From NCBI GenBank assembly GCA_004835665.1, contig RBKR01000002.1, positions 806,001-870,000 on the forward strand: a DNA stretch of 64,000 nucleotides, in the 5' to 3' direction. The position numbers and the translations under genes are program-made. Every line of letters begins with the position of its first letter. Position 1 is the first letter of the stretch. This DNA is from Phoma sp. XZ068 (Eukaryota; Ascomycota; Dothideomycetes; Pleosporales; Didymellaceae). The notes below the pieces were generated by a model. The model was not told the DNA's origin. It made no database searches and was given only the letters and a program-made list of their open reading frames with translations. Shown one piece after another: positions 1 to 12,914 of the stretch.

Positions 1-1629
1 GAGAAATATAAGTAATAGAGCTACTAACAGCACTATAGACAAATATTATAATAGACTTTATTATATAACTACTAATCTCTAAGAACTCTATTATAAGATA
101 TTCCTATAACTTAATCTTTATTATAGTAGATAGGTTTACTAAAGTAGTAGAAATAATACTATTTTAATATAGTTATACTATAGAGTAGCTTATATAAGTG
201 TTTCTAGATAGAATTATCTGTTACTATAGTATACTAGAATTAATTATTAGTAATAGAGATAAGCTTTTTATATTAAACTATTAGACTATGCTTATAGCAG
301 CTATTAGTACTAAGAAAAAGCTATTAACTATATACTATCTATAGATAGATAGGCAAATAAAAAAAATAAACTAAACTATAGAAATATACTTAAGAATATA
401 TAGTAACTAAGAGTAAGATAACTAGGTCTTGCTATTACCTATAGCATAGATTATATATAATAATAAATTATTAGAAGTAATAAGTATAACACTATTCTTT
501 ATAAATTATAGAAGATATCTAAATCTCTTTATAAGATTTCTTAATAGTAATATCTAAATAGATTTAGTAATAACCTTAGTATAAAGACTAAAGAAAGTAT
601 ATAAGAAATTACTTAAAAATATTAATAAAGCTTAGTAATAAGCAATCTCTTATATTAATTAGAAAAGAAAAACAGCACCTTAGCTAAAGAAGGGGGATAA
701 AGTCTACCTCCTAATAAAAAACTTATAAATATAAAGACTAATAAAAAAACTAGATTATATTAAGGTTAGACTATTTTTTATTTCTAGGCAAACTAGCCCT
801 ATAAACTACTAACTTAAGCTACTATAAGATACTAGAATATACTCTATATTCTATATATTATAATTAGAACTAGTAGACCCTAATATACTAATCTAGAAGG
901 ACTTCTACTACTAGGTTAAAGAAGAAACTAAGTAGGAAGTTAAAAAAATAATATAATATTAAAGAAGAGAATATAAGAACAAATACCTAGTTAAATAGTT
1001 AGGCTACCCTAATATAGAAAATATATAGAAGCTAGTTATAAACCTTATAAATTACTAATAACTACTAAGCTTATTCTAAAGTTTATAGAAGTATCTAGTA
1101 AGTTAAGTATAGCCTATATTATAGCAGAGTACCCTACTAATATATCTACTATAGGGTAGTTTATCTTCTTAGTATAAATATCTTTGCTTAACTCCTCTAA
1201 CTTATTTACTAGGTACTTAGCTTTCTTTATAGCCCTATCCTTTACTTAGGCTAGAATTTTCTTATTATATAGTAATTATATAATTACTTTAGATAATAAC
1301 TTTTTATCTTTTTCTACTTTCTTCTTATATTTAGCCTGTGTCTTGTCTAGAGACTCCTAAGATAGGTTAATATATAGACACCTAATATAAATATACTTAG
1401 TATATTTTAGATAATTTATAGAAGGTATAATAAAATAATTATAGCCTAAAGCAAAGTAATAATTATAAAAAATAGGTGCAATAGTGTTATAGCAATAGAT
1501 TTTAATACTAAGATATAGACGCTTTTAGGTAGCAGAGAATATAATAATATAATAGGAACTAAGTAGTAGTAGAGCTATACTTATAAAGAAATAGCTAATA
1601 AAACTTAAGGTAAGAGGAAAGAAGAATAG
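1..1629 (+). mobile_element. Element A: 3' part of a RIP-degraded Ty3/Gypsy chromovirus
   Basis: The window opens inside the integrase of a degraded retrotransposon; closely similar sequence recurs at 3390-4060 and 8757-9780. Around 930-1060 a chromodomain can still be read in plus-strand translation (residues like YLVK, a stop, then LGYP), in which tryptophan codons TGG have become TAG. From about 1080 to 1600 the plus strand is no longer pol-like, but the minus strand reads as a lysine-rich, helix-like stretch broken by stops, matching the antisense ORF position in the other elements. A purine-rich tract ends at 1629, directly before the LTR, as expected of a polypurine tract. Stops and the loss of CpA and CpG are typical of RIP. 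The element is dead. Confidence 0.8.
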
Positions 1630-2132
1630 TGTTATAATCTACTTATAACTAGCTAACTAGAATACTAACAGCCTTAAATACTAATAGCTTTAATATAATA
1701 ATTATATAGAGCTTCCTATATAGTATAGTTATAGCGTAGTTTTATTATAGGTTATATAATAAGCTTACCTCTTAGCAAGTAAGCTAGGTAGACTACACGT
1801 AAGGGCTTATATAGCTTATATTAAGCTTAGTAATCTTAGCTTATATAGCTTATAGTAAGCTAGGTAAGCTACTATAATTATTATAGTATATAGCACTTAG
1901 GAACACTGCCCTTATAGCATTATATTTAACCTTATTAATTAACTTTATTATTAGAACTTAACTCTAACTCTTAAGCTAGATAGATTAACTATCTATACTA
2001 CTTATTATTAACCTTATAGTTATTATAGTATTTTACTAGGTATCTATACTAACCTCTTCCTATACTAGCACTTATCCTAGAGAACTAACCTTAGAAGTAT
2101 TTATAAGCTTTACTTAGTTTATAACTTTAATA
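1630..2132 (+). repeat. 3' LTR of element A (variant type, 503 bp)
   Basis: This starts TGTTATAATC and ends TTAATA (ancestrally TTAACA), so the ends are inverted. It shares its last roughly 220 bp with the LTRs at 4064, 10389, 11835 and 22478, but its first half differs and instead matches the LTR at 22478-22953. Sequence after 2132 is reverse-transcriptase sequence of element B, which indicates that A was inserted there. Confidence 0.8.
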
Positions 2133-4063
2133 GACTATATTTAGAATATACTATAGTTATTTTAAGTATTTAGTAATACTATTTAGGCTTACTAATATAC
2201 TAGCTATATATTAGGCCCTTATTAATAATATATTAAGAGTATACTTAGATATTATAGTAGTAGTATACTTTAATAATATCTTAGTATATTTAGTAATACT
2301 AGAAGAATATATTTACTATATTAGGGAAGTGTTAGAATACCTAAGAAAGGTAGATCTTTAACTTAAACCTAAGAAGTATAAATAGTATAAGGAAGAAGTA
2401 GAATTCCTTAGCTATATTATAGGGAGATATAGAGTTAAGATAAGTAAAATAAAGATTTAGGTTATAAAAGATTAGCTAACTTCTACCTTTCTTAAGAGAA
2501 TTTAGAAATTTCTAGAATTTATTAACTTTAACTAATACTTTATTAAAGATTATTTACTTAAGGCCTTACTGCTTATAAAGCTTATATAGAAGAATATACT
2601 ATTTAAGTAAGAATAAGTATAAAAGAATGCTTTTTAGTTACTTAAATAGTCTTATATTAAGCTACCTATAATAATTATATTTAAGAGTAGAAAGCTACTT
2701 TAAATTAAAATAGATACTTTAGATTTAGTATTAGGAGCTTATACTATATAAGAATAAGATAAATAATAGCACCTAATTACCTACTACTTTAGAAAGTTCT
2801 TAGAACTAGAGGAGTAATATAATATATATAATAAGAAATTACTAGCTATTATATTAGCTCTAGAATATTAGAGAATTTATATAGAAAGTTACTTAGAACT
2901 TACTATTTATACTAACTATAAGAATCTAGTATACTTTACTACTACTAAGATACTTAACTAATAATAAGTATACTAGTCTAAGCTATTAAGATAGTATAAG
3001 TTTAAGATACTATATACTCTAGAAAAGAATAATAGTAGAGCTAATATACTTAGTAAATAATATAATTTAGCTAGAGAAAAAACTATAAACTAGTTTACTA
3101 TACTTAGAGTTAATAAGGATAGGTTATTAGGACTATCTTAGCAGCTTAATAATATAATATAAGTTTAATAGGAATAGTACATACCTATAAAAGTACTAGA
3201 GAAATTAGAAAATAAAATTATTAGCTATTATTATAATAACCTACTTTATAGATACTCTAGTATAATATAGATAATAAAACTTATTAGATAATACTATAAG
3301 TTTAGCTATATAAAGAATAAGGTTACTAAATTTATTAAGAACTATATTAATTGCTAAAAGAATAAATATAGTATATATATAAAATATAGAAAAATATAAG
3401 TAATAGAGCTACTAATAGCACTATAGATAAATATTATAATAAATTTTATTATATAACTACCTATTTCTAAAGACCCTGTTATAGAATATACCTATAACTT
3501 AATCTTTATTATAGTAGATAGGTTTACTAAAGTAGTAGAAATAATACTATTTTAATATAGCTATACTATAGAGTAGCTTATATAAGTATTTCTAGATAGG
3601 ATTATCTATTACTATAGTATACTAAAATTAATTATTAGTAATAGAGATAAGCTATTTATATTAAATTATTAGACTATACTTATAGTAGCTATTAGTACTA
3701 AAAAAAAGCTATTAACTATATACTATCTATAAATAGATAGATAAATAGAAAGAATAAATTAGACTATAAAAATATACTTAAGGATATATAGTAACTAAGA
3801 GTAAAATAACTAGGTCTTGCTATTACCTATAGTATAGATTATATATAATAATAAACTATTAGAAGTAATAGGTATAATACTATTCTTTATAAATTATAGA
3901 AGATATCTAAATCTCTTTATAAGATCTCTTAATAGTAATATCTAAATAGATTTAGTAATAACTTTAGTATAAAGACTAAAGGAAGTACACTAGAAGTTAC
4001 TTAAAAATATTAATAAAGCTTAATAATAAGCAATCTCTTATATTAATTAAAAAAGAAAAATAG
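2133..4063 (+). mobile_element. Element B, left visible part: RT, RNase H and integrase remnants
   Basis: This picks up in mid reverse transcriptase (compare 7508 onward in element C) and runs through RNase H and integrase. At the RT catalytic box the YLDD motif reads as a Y-L-N-N-like sequence, a double D-to-N change of G-to-A type. It stops at 4063 where element C is inserted, and continues at 10879. The 5' half of B lies left of element A, outside the window. Confidence 0.75.
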
Positions 4064-4548
4064 TGTTACAATCTAAGAGAAGGAGGTGCAGTATAACAAA
4101 GTTATAGTTATAGATTAACAGCATAGGGCTAGAAACACTATATAATATCCTATAATCCTATAGGAACAAACTACACTAAGAGTATAAGATAGTATAAGAC
4201 ACTATATATATATCCTATAGAAAACTATAAACTACTTATAGAAACTATAGGGCCTCTTATAAGACTTTATAGGATATTATAAAAAATATAGGACACTTCT
4301 TAGTATATAGCAATTAGGAACACTACCCTTATAGCATTATATTTAACCTTGTTAATTAACTTTATTATTAGAACTTAACCTAACCTTTAAGCTAGACAGA
4401 TTAACTATCTATACTACTTATTATTAACTCTATAGTTATTATAGTGTTTTACTAGGTATCTATACTAACCCCCTTCTATACTAGTACTTATCCTAGAGAA
4501 CTAACTTTAGAAGTATTTATAAGCTTTACTTAGTTTACAACCTTAATA
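4064..4548 (+). repeat. 5' LTR of element C (485 bp)
   Basis: Starts TGTTACAATC and ends CTTAATA. It is the same length as the LTR at 10389-10873. The 5 bp before it (4059-4063, AATAG) recur directly after the partner LTR (10874-10878), which is a target-site duplication. A candidate self-priming site follows at 4553-4564. Confidence 0.9.
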
Positions 4549-7500
4549 TTTTAAACACCTCTAAGATAAGTACTACTTTAGGAACTAGAGTTACTCTTAC
4601 TAGCTTACGCTCTAATATTAATATAATAGAAGGAACTATTACTACTAATACTATTAATATTAAGTAACCTAATCTCTATAAAGAAGACTATAGCAAGCTA
4701 GATAACTAGTTAATATAATAGGACCTATTCTTTATATTCTAAGGAGACAAGGTAGAGGCTAAGAAGAGGGTTACCTTAGTAGCAAGCTATATATATAGAA
4801 AAGTGTTTACTTAGATTAAACCTTTTATTTAGCTCTATAGCAAGGATAACACTCCTAATAAGGTTAATATATAGATAGAAAACTTTAATACTTTTAAGGA
4901 TAAGATCTGCCTAATCTTTAGAGTCTTAAACAAACCTACTATTACTAGAGAAGATATCTAATATATTTATTAGACTTAATCTGCTACTAATTATACTACT
5001 AAGTTCTAGTAACTTACAGCTAATATAGACTAGGATAACACTATATTAACTATAATATTCTATTAAGAACTTAAGCCTAAGGTAAAAAAAAAACTAATAC
5101 GTACTAGTATAAGCATAGAAACCTTAAATAATCTTATTAATATAGTAATTAATCTTAATATTAAACTATATAAGCTCTAATAAAAGCTATATAATAATCT
5201 ATATACTTAAGCTATAGGCTAGCTATCTTAACTATAATATAACTAATAGAATAGCTATACTTATTATAGTAACTATAGAAATAACTACTAACCTAATATA
5301 GGTTACTATATTTATAGTAATACTTAGAGTAGGTACTATAGACCTAAGGCAATAGACCTGTCTAATATAAATAAGAGACTAACAACTATAAAACTATAAT
5401 AGAATAAAAAAAAGGGATATAATAATAATAAGGGTAATAAGGGTAATACCTATTATAACTATAGCAAACTAGGCTACTTTACTAGAGACTATTGCTAGAA
5501 CAAAGTGTTCTAACAGATTAATATATTAGCTAGCAGGCTAGATAGCAAGGATACTAGTAATAAATAGGAGATTCTTACTAACAGAGTTAGACAACTTATA
5601 GAGGATCTAGAGTTAGGATATAATAAAGATATTAAGCTAGAGGTTATATATAAACTAGCACCTAAGAGGTTATAGGTATATAAACACCCTTATAGCTATA
5701 AAACTATAATTATATAGATATTAAGGGAGGAATATCTTAAACTTCTAGGAGCTTCTAGTATAGCTATAACCTTATACTATAGACCTAGAGTAACCTAGAT
5801 ACCTAACACTAAGGACAATATACTATAACTACCTAGATAATACCTAGAGGATAATAAGGATTAGAATAAGCTAGTATATTCTACTATAGCATAATATAGG
5901 GCGTAACGCAATATATATTATTAAGAACGTAAGCAATATAAAGCTAAGAAAGCTAATAATAAAGCCTACGCCAAGTTATATTAGGACCTAGTTATCCCCT
6001 CTATTAAGGTAGACAATAATAAAGAAAATTAGTATAATAAGTTATATAAAGAATACTAATAATATTATTAACTAGAAGTATATTAGAACTAGGATTATAA
6101 TTACCTAGAACCTAATTATAGCCTAAACCTAAAAAACCTATACTATAGAGTACTATTATAGACAGTGTACTACTATAATAGATACTAGATATATTACTTA
6201 GAAAAGCTTAATTTAGGATAGTTCCTAAAGAGATATCTGTATAAACTATAATAGGAAGATTATAAGAAGGACTACTATATACTATACCTAATAGATAAAT
6301 ATAATAACTAATACTTTCCTAGCTAGAATAAGTCTAAGTATAGATAATAAGGATTAGTAGTAAATAAGTAATACTTTAATTAGTATTAGTAGACCTACCT
6401 TAATCCCTACTATAAGACCTATAAAGGAAAGAAGTAAAGCAATAGCTTTAGATAAGAGAATCCTTTTTTAAGGCAGTGCTAGCAGGCACTAGAGATTAAT
6501 CTATTAATAGTGTTAAAAGTAATTACTAACTAATTAAGTTACCTATTAAGGTAAATAGAAGATAGATAAAGGCACTCTTAGACTCTAGAGTATAGTCTAA
6601 CTATATCTCTTTATAAGTAGTATAGCTAGCTAGACTATGCCCTACTTAGAAAATAATACCTTACCTACTTAGAGTAGCTAATAGAGAACTAATACCTAAG
6701 GAATCTAAGATTATATACAAGGTAACTATAGTACCCCTCTAGATCTATAGACACTATAAGGAAATAACCTTAGATACTTTTAGAATAGCTACTTATAATA
6801 TTATATTAGGACTTCTATAGTTAAGAAAGTATAATCTAGATATTAATTAGAAGAATTAACAGCTTTTACTAAGCTAATATAAGTGCAGTACTACTATATT
6901 ATAGCCTATATAGTTTATAATATAACTAGTAGATAAGAAGGAGATTAATAATATCTTTTTAATATATAAGACGTGCTAAGATAGAGTAGTTAACTATATA
7001 GATATAGAACGCTCTACTAGTTATAAAGTAACAGTTAAGGAGAAGGATAGTACACCTCCTAATATCCTAGATAAATATAAGAGTTATATAGAACTCTTCT
7101 ATAATAAGAAGACTATAAAGGTATTACTATAGTATAAACTCTAGGATTGTAAGATTAAGCTCTAGGAAGGAAAGGAACTGCCTTTTAGGCCTATATATAG
7201 AATGTCTAAGAAAGAACTTAGCACACTTAAGGAATATATTAATAAGAACCTTAAGAAAGAATTTATATAAGAATTAGAATTACTAGCAGAATTCCTAGTC
7301 CTCTTTATACTAAAGAAAGATAGCAAATTATAAATATATATTAACTATTAGAAACTTAATAACATTATAATTAAGAATTAATACCTATTATTAAATATTA
7401 AGGAATTATAGGATTAGTTATCTAGAGTATAATACTTTACTATACTTAACCTACGCAGAGCGTATAACCTTATATATATAAAGGAAGGTAAAGAATAGAA

Positions 7501-10388
7501 GACTATATTTAGAACATGCTACAGTTATTATAAGTACTTAGTAATACTATTTAGACTTACTAATACACTAGCTATATATTAGGCCCTTATTAATAATATA
7601 TTAAGAGTATACTTAAATATTATAGTAGTAGTATACCTTAATAATATCCTAGTATATTTAGTAATACTAGAAGAATATATCTACTATATTAGGGAAGTGT
7701 TAGAATGCCTTAGAAAGGCAGATCTTTAACTTAAACCTAAGAAATATAAATAGTATAAGAAAGAAGTAGAATTCCTTAGCTATATTATAGGAAGATATAG
7801 AGTTAAGATAAGTAAAATAAAGATTTAGGTTATAAAGGATTAGCTAACTTCTACCTCCCTTAAGGGAATTTAGGAATTTCTAGGATTTATTAACTTTAAC
7901 TAATACTTTATTAAGGACTATTTACTTAAGGCCTTGCTACTTATAAAGCTTATATAGAAGGATATACTATTTAAGTAGGAATAAGTATAAGAGGATGCTT
8001 TCTAGTTGCTTAAATAGTTCTATATTAAGCTACCTATAATAATTATATTTAAGAGTAGAAAACTACTTTAAATTAAGATAGATACTTTAGATTTAGCATT
8101 AGGAGCTTGCGCTATATAAGAATAAGACAGATAATAGCACCTAATTACCTACTACTCTAGAAAGTTCTTAAGACTAGAAGAATAATATAATATATATAAT
8201 AAAGAATTACTAGCTATTATATTAGCCCTAGAATATTAGAGAATCTATATAGAAAGTTATTTAGAACTTACTATCTATATAGATTATAAGAACTTAGTAT
8301 ACTTTACTACTACCAAGACACTTAACTAATAACAAGTACGCTAGTCTAAGCTGTTAGGATAGAACAAGTTTAAGATACTATATATACTAGAAAAAGATAA
8401 TAGCAGAGCTAACACACTTAGCAGATAATATAATCTAGCTAGAGAAAAAACTATTAACTAGTTTACTATACTTAGAATTAATAAGAATAGGTTATTAGGA
8501 CTATCTTAGTAGCTTAATAATATAATATAAGTTTAGCAGGAACAGCGTATACCTACAAAGGTACTAGAGGAATTAGAAAATAAAATTATAAGCTATTATT
8601 ATAATAACCTGCTTTATAGACACCCTAGTATAACATAAACAATAGAACTTATTAGATAATACTATAAGTTTAGCTATATAAAGGACAAGGTTACTAAGTT
8701 TATTAAGAACTATGTTAATTACTAACAGAACAAATATAGTATACATGTAAAGTATAGAGAAATGCAAGCAATAGAGCTACTAACAGTACTATAGACAAAC
8801 ATTATAATAGATTTTATTATACAACTACTAATCTCTAATGACCCTATTATAGGATATACCTATAACTTAATCTTTATTATAGTAGATAGGTTTACTAAAG
8901 TAGCAGAAATAATACTATTTTAATATAGTTACACTATAGAGCAGCTTGCACAAGTGTTTCTAGATAGAATTATCTGTTACTATAGTATACTAGAATTAAT
9001 TATTAGTAATAGAGATAAGCTCTTTATATTAAACTATTAGACTACGCTTATAGTAGCTATTAGTACTAAGAAAAAGCTATTAACTATATATTACCTATAA
9101 ACAGATAGACAGACAGAAAGAATAAATTAGACTATAGAAATATACTTAAGGATATATAGTAACTAGAAGCAAGATAACTAGGTCTTACTATTACCTATAG
9201 TATAGATTATATACAATAATAAATTATTAGAAGTAATAGGTATAATACTATTCTTTATAAACTATAGAAGACATCTAAATCTCTTTATAAGATCTCTTAA
9301 TAGTAATATCTAAATAGATTTAGCAATAACTTTAGTATAAAGACTAAAGAAAGTATACTAGAAATTACTTAAAAATATTAACAAAGCTTAATAACAAGCA
9401 ATCTCTTATATTAATTAGAAAAGAAAAACAGTACCTTAGCTAAAAGAGGGGGATAAAGTCTATCTCCTTATAAAAAACTTATAAATATAAAGACTAATAA
9501 AAAAACTAGATTATATTAAGGTTAGACTATTTTTTATTTCTAGGCAAATTAGCCTTATAAACTATTAACTTAAACTACTATAGAATGCTAGAATACACCC
9601 TATATTCTATATATTACTATTAGAACTAGTAGATCCTAATATACTAATCTAGAAAGACTTTTACTACTAGGTTAAGAAAGAAACTAAGTAGAAAGTTAAA
9701 AAAATAATATAATATTAAAAAAAAGGATATAAGGACAAATACCTAGTTAAGTAGTTAGGATATTCTAACTTAGAAAATATATAGGAACTATTAATAAACC
9801 TTATAAACTACTACTAGCTATTATACTAGTATTAGCAATATTAAGGTCTAGAGGGGGAGGATATATTACCTAGTCTAGTGTAAGTAAACTAGGCATTAAC
9901 CTGTTCTTAAGTATAGTAATATTATTAAGTAATAACTCTTATTACTCTAAGTACTCTATGTCCTTAATAAATTAGGCACTTGTATTAAACTATTATTATT
10001 TATAATACTTTAGAAATTTCTTTTATTTACACACCCTATTTAATTTAGTGTAGGCAGCCTATAAGGCAGCTATTATAGCTTCCTTAGCTTTAGCAGCCTT
10101 ATCTTCTATTTCTTCTAGATATAATATCTTATTATTAATTTTAAAGAAGTTAGGAACAGGCAAATCTATAGGCTTGTACTTCTTTATTCTATTATATTTA
10201 TAATTTCTATACTTCTTGTATAATAAAGACATCTTATAAGGCAAGTTCTTCTTTATATAGTACTTGTAGGCAACTATAGTAAGGTATTTAATATTATTAA
10301 TTTAGGTTCCTGTTATATATTAGGCTTAGGTACTTTAAGAAACTATTTATTAGTTTATAAGAATATAAACTATAAAAGAGGAGGATAG
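4549..10388 (+). mobile_element. Element C internal region: RIP-dead gag-pol of a complete chromovirus
   Basis: Domains appear in the usual order on the plus strand. Gag has a zinc-knuckle ghost at 5451-5492 in which all four metal ligands now read tyrosine. Protease and linker follow; the reverse transcriptase lies at about 7190-7740 (with YLNN in place of YLDD), then RNase H (about 7900-8350), integrase (about 8600-9450) and a chromodomain (about 9690-9780). No open reading frame survives on this strand. The region 9880-10388 carries an antisense ORF, described separately. A purine-rich run (AAAGAGGAGGATAG) abuts the 3' LTR. Confidence 0.85.
10059..10244 (-). pseudogene. Antisense ORF remnant in element C: Cys-rich plus helical protein
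   Basis: A 61-codon open frame runs opposite to gag-pol, between chromodomain and 3' LTR. It is rich in Lys, Tyr, Asn and Ile. The N-terminal part reads YKKYRNYKY, where each Tyr codon (TAC/TAT) can have come from a Cys codon (TGC/TGT) by G-to-A change, giving a CxxC-like cluster. The C-terminal part (LEEIEDKAAKAKEAIIAAL) is helix-like, and the frame goes on past a TAG that may have been CAG. A near-identical copy lies at 11506-11691. It is a decayed gene of unknown function; the architecture resembles the spliced plus-strand gene of element E. Confidence 0.6.
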
Positions 10389-10873
10389 TGTTATAATCTA
10401 AGAGAAGGAGGTATAGTATAACAAAGTTATAGTTATAGATTAATAGCACAGGGCTAGAAACACTATATAACGTCCTATAATCCTATAGGAATAAACTATA
10501 CTAAGAGTATAAGATAGTATAAGACACTATATATATATCCTATAGAAAACTATAAACTACTTATAGAAACTATAGAGCCTCCTATAGGACTTTATAGAAT
10601 ATTATATAAAATATAGGACACTCCTTAGTATATAGTAATTAGGAACACTGCCCTTATAGCATTGTGTTTAACCTTATTAATTAACTTTGTTATTAGAACT
10701 TAACCTAACCTTTAAGCTAGACAGATTAACTATCTATACTACTTATTATTAACTCTATAGTTGTTATAGTGTTTTACTAGGTATCTATACTAACCCCCTC
10801 CTATACTAGCACTTATCCTAGAGAACTAACCTTAGAAGTATTTATAAGCTTTGCTTAGTTTATAACCTTAATA
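10389..10873 (+). repeat. 3' LTR of element C (485 bp)
   Basis: Matches the LTR at 4064-4548 in length and sequence, with transition differences. It is followed by AATAG (10874-10878), the right copy of the target-site duplication. Confidence 0.9.
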
Positions 10874-11834
10874 AATAGTACCTTAGCTAAAAGAGGGGGA
10901 TAAAGTCTATCTTCTTATAAAAAACTTATAAATATAAAGACTAATAAAAAAACTAGATTATATTAAGGTTAGACTATTTTTTATTTCTAGGCAAACTAGC
11001 CCTATAAACTACTAACTTAAGCTACTATAAGATACTAGAATATACTCTATATTCTATATATTATAATTAGAACTAGTAGATCTTAATATACTAATCTAGA
11101 AGAACTTTTACTACTAGGTTAAGAAAGAAACTAAGTAGGAAGTTAAAAAAATAATATAATATTAAAAGAAAAGATATAAGGATAAATATCTAGTTAAGTA
11201 GTTAAGATACTCTAACTTAGAAAATATATAGAAACTATTAATAAACCTTATAAACTACTACTAGCTATTATACTAGTATTAGTAGTATTAAGGTCTAGAA
11301 GAGGAAGATATATTGCCTAGTCTAGTATAAGTAAGCTAAGTATTAACCTATTCTTAAGTATAGTAATATTATTAAGTAATAACTTCTATTACTCTAGGTG
11401 CTCTATATCCTTAATAAACTAAGTACTTATATTAAACTATTACTATTTATAATACTTTAAGAATTTCTTTTATTTATATACCTAGTTTAATTTAGTATAA
11501 GTAGCCTATAAGGTAGCTATTATAGCTTTCTTAGCTTTAGTAGCCTTATCTTCTATTTCTTCTAGATATAATATTTTATTATTAATTTTAGAAAAGTTAG
11601 GAATAGGCAAGTCTATAGGTTTATACTTCGTTATTCTATTATATTTATAATTTCTATACTTTTTATATAATAAAGATATTTTATAAGGCAAGTTCTTCTT
11701 TATATAGTACTTGCAGGTAACTATAGTAAGATATCTAATATTATTAATTTAAGTTTCTATTATATATTAGGCTTAGATACTTTAGAAAACTATTTATTAG
11801 TTTATAAAGATATAAACTATAAAGGAAGAGGATA
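10874..11834 (+). mobile_element. Element B, right part: integrase end, chromodomain, antisense region
   Basis: Sequence resumes exactly where 4063 stops: joining 4058 to 10879 restores the continuous match seen in element C at 9420-9440. It covers the integrase C-terminus and chromodomain, then the antisense ORF region, and ends in a purine-rich tract before the LTR at 11835. The similarity to 9430-10388 could be mistaken for a tandem duplication, but it is explained by insertion of C into a sister copy. Confidence 0.8.
11506..11691 (-). pseudogene. Antisense ORF remnant in element B
   Basis: Another 61-codon open frame, nearly identical to that at 10059-10244, again opposite to gag-pol and before the 3' LTR. 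The N-terminal Tyr cluster and the helix-like C-terminus (LEEIEDKATKAKKAIIATL) are the same. Two copies keeping the same frame open in DNA otherwise full of stops is notable, though the AT-rich minus strand here has few TAA/TAG triplets in this phase and chance retention is possible. Confidence 0.55.
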
Positions 11835-12320
11835 GTATTATAATCTTAGAGAAAAAGGTATAGTATAATAAAGTTATAGTTATAGATAAATAGCGCAGGG
11901 CTAAGAAGACTATATAATATTCTATAATTCTATAAGGATAAACTATACTAAGAATATAAGATAGTATAAGATACTATATAGGTATTTTATAGAAAACTAT
12001 AAACTACTTATAGAAACTATAGGGCCTTCTATAGGACTTTATAGGATATTATAAGAAATATAGGACACTTCTTAGTATATAGTAATTAGGAACACTACCC
12101 TTATAGCATTATATTTAACCTTATTAATTAACTTTATTATTAGAACTTAACTTAACTTTTAAGCTAAATAGATTAACTATCTATACTACTTATTATTAAC
12201 TTTATAGTTATTATAGTGTTTTACTAGGTATCTATACTAACTCTCTTCTATACTAGCACTTATTCTAGAGAACTAACCTTAGAAGTATTTATAAGCTTTA
12301 CTTAGTTTATAATCTTAATA
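11835..12320 (+). repeat. 3' LTR of element B (486 bp)
   Basis: Starts TATTATAATC (TGTTATAATC with a G-to-A change) and ends CTTAATA. It matches the element C LTRs along its length. Confidence 0.85.
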
Positions 12321-12914
12321 ATTTTCTAGAGATATACTTATCTTAGAGTATTTAAAGTATTAAAGTTATACCTAAGTAAAGCTTATAATATATTATTCTA
12401 TTAGTTCTTAGAGATAGGTATAGATAGAGGTAGGATAGGTTACTAGAAGGTATAGAATAATAGCTTACTATTATTAAGGGGTATACTAGAGTAGACTCTA
12501 ATATATAAATAAGTTACTTAAAGGTATAGAATAATAGCTAGCTATTATTAGAGGTTAATAAGAATATAATATATAGTAGATTATTAAGTTAAATATACTA
12601 TCTTAAGAATAGTGTCTAGAGGTATTTATCTATAGCTATAGTACTCTCTTTTTAAATATAGTATTTAAAAGGTAGTACTATTTAAGTAAATTAGGAGCTA
12701 TATAGCTCTTAGTTAATATACTTTATAGTACCTATTCTATAAAATAAGTAAATTAGGCTATAGGCTTTTCTTTAGTTACTTACTTACTAAGAAGTAAGTA
12801 CTACTACTTTATCTGCTAGTTAAACTATTAGAGATACCTCTATACTAGTAAATTTAATTAGTTAGGCTAGATTAAGTAGCTAGCTATTTCTATTAGCTAG
12901 GTTACTTAAGTATC
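12321..12914. other. Unassigned AT-rich RIP-like sequence
   Basis: About 600 bp with no open frame. Near 12335-12385 it resembles the reverse complement of an LTR/gag junction (compare 21940-21995). Two stretches sharing the words GGTATAGAATAATAGC lie near 12450 and 12522. The rest could not be matched to any other part of the window. Confidence 0.5.

Noticed and set aside
8573..8767. 64-codon minus-strand frame in element C integrase
   Set aside because: Lies antisense to recognisable RIPped integrase and is hydrophobic only because of AT-rich composition.
9430..12320. Apparent 1.44-kb tandem duplication (integrase end, antisense region, LTR)
   Set aside because: The AATAG target duplication and the continuity of 4063 with 10879 show that element C is nested in a sister copy; no tandem duplication is needed.
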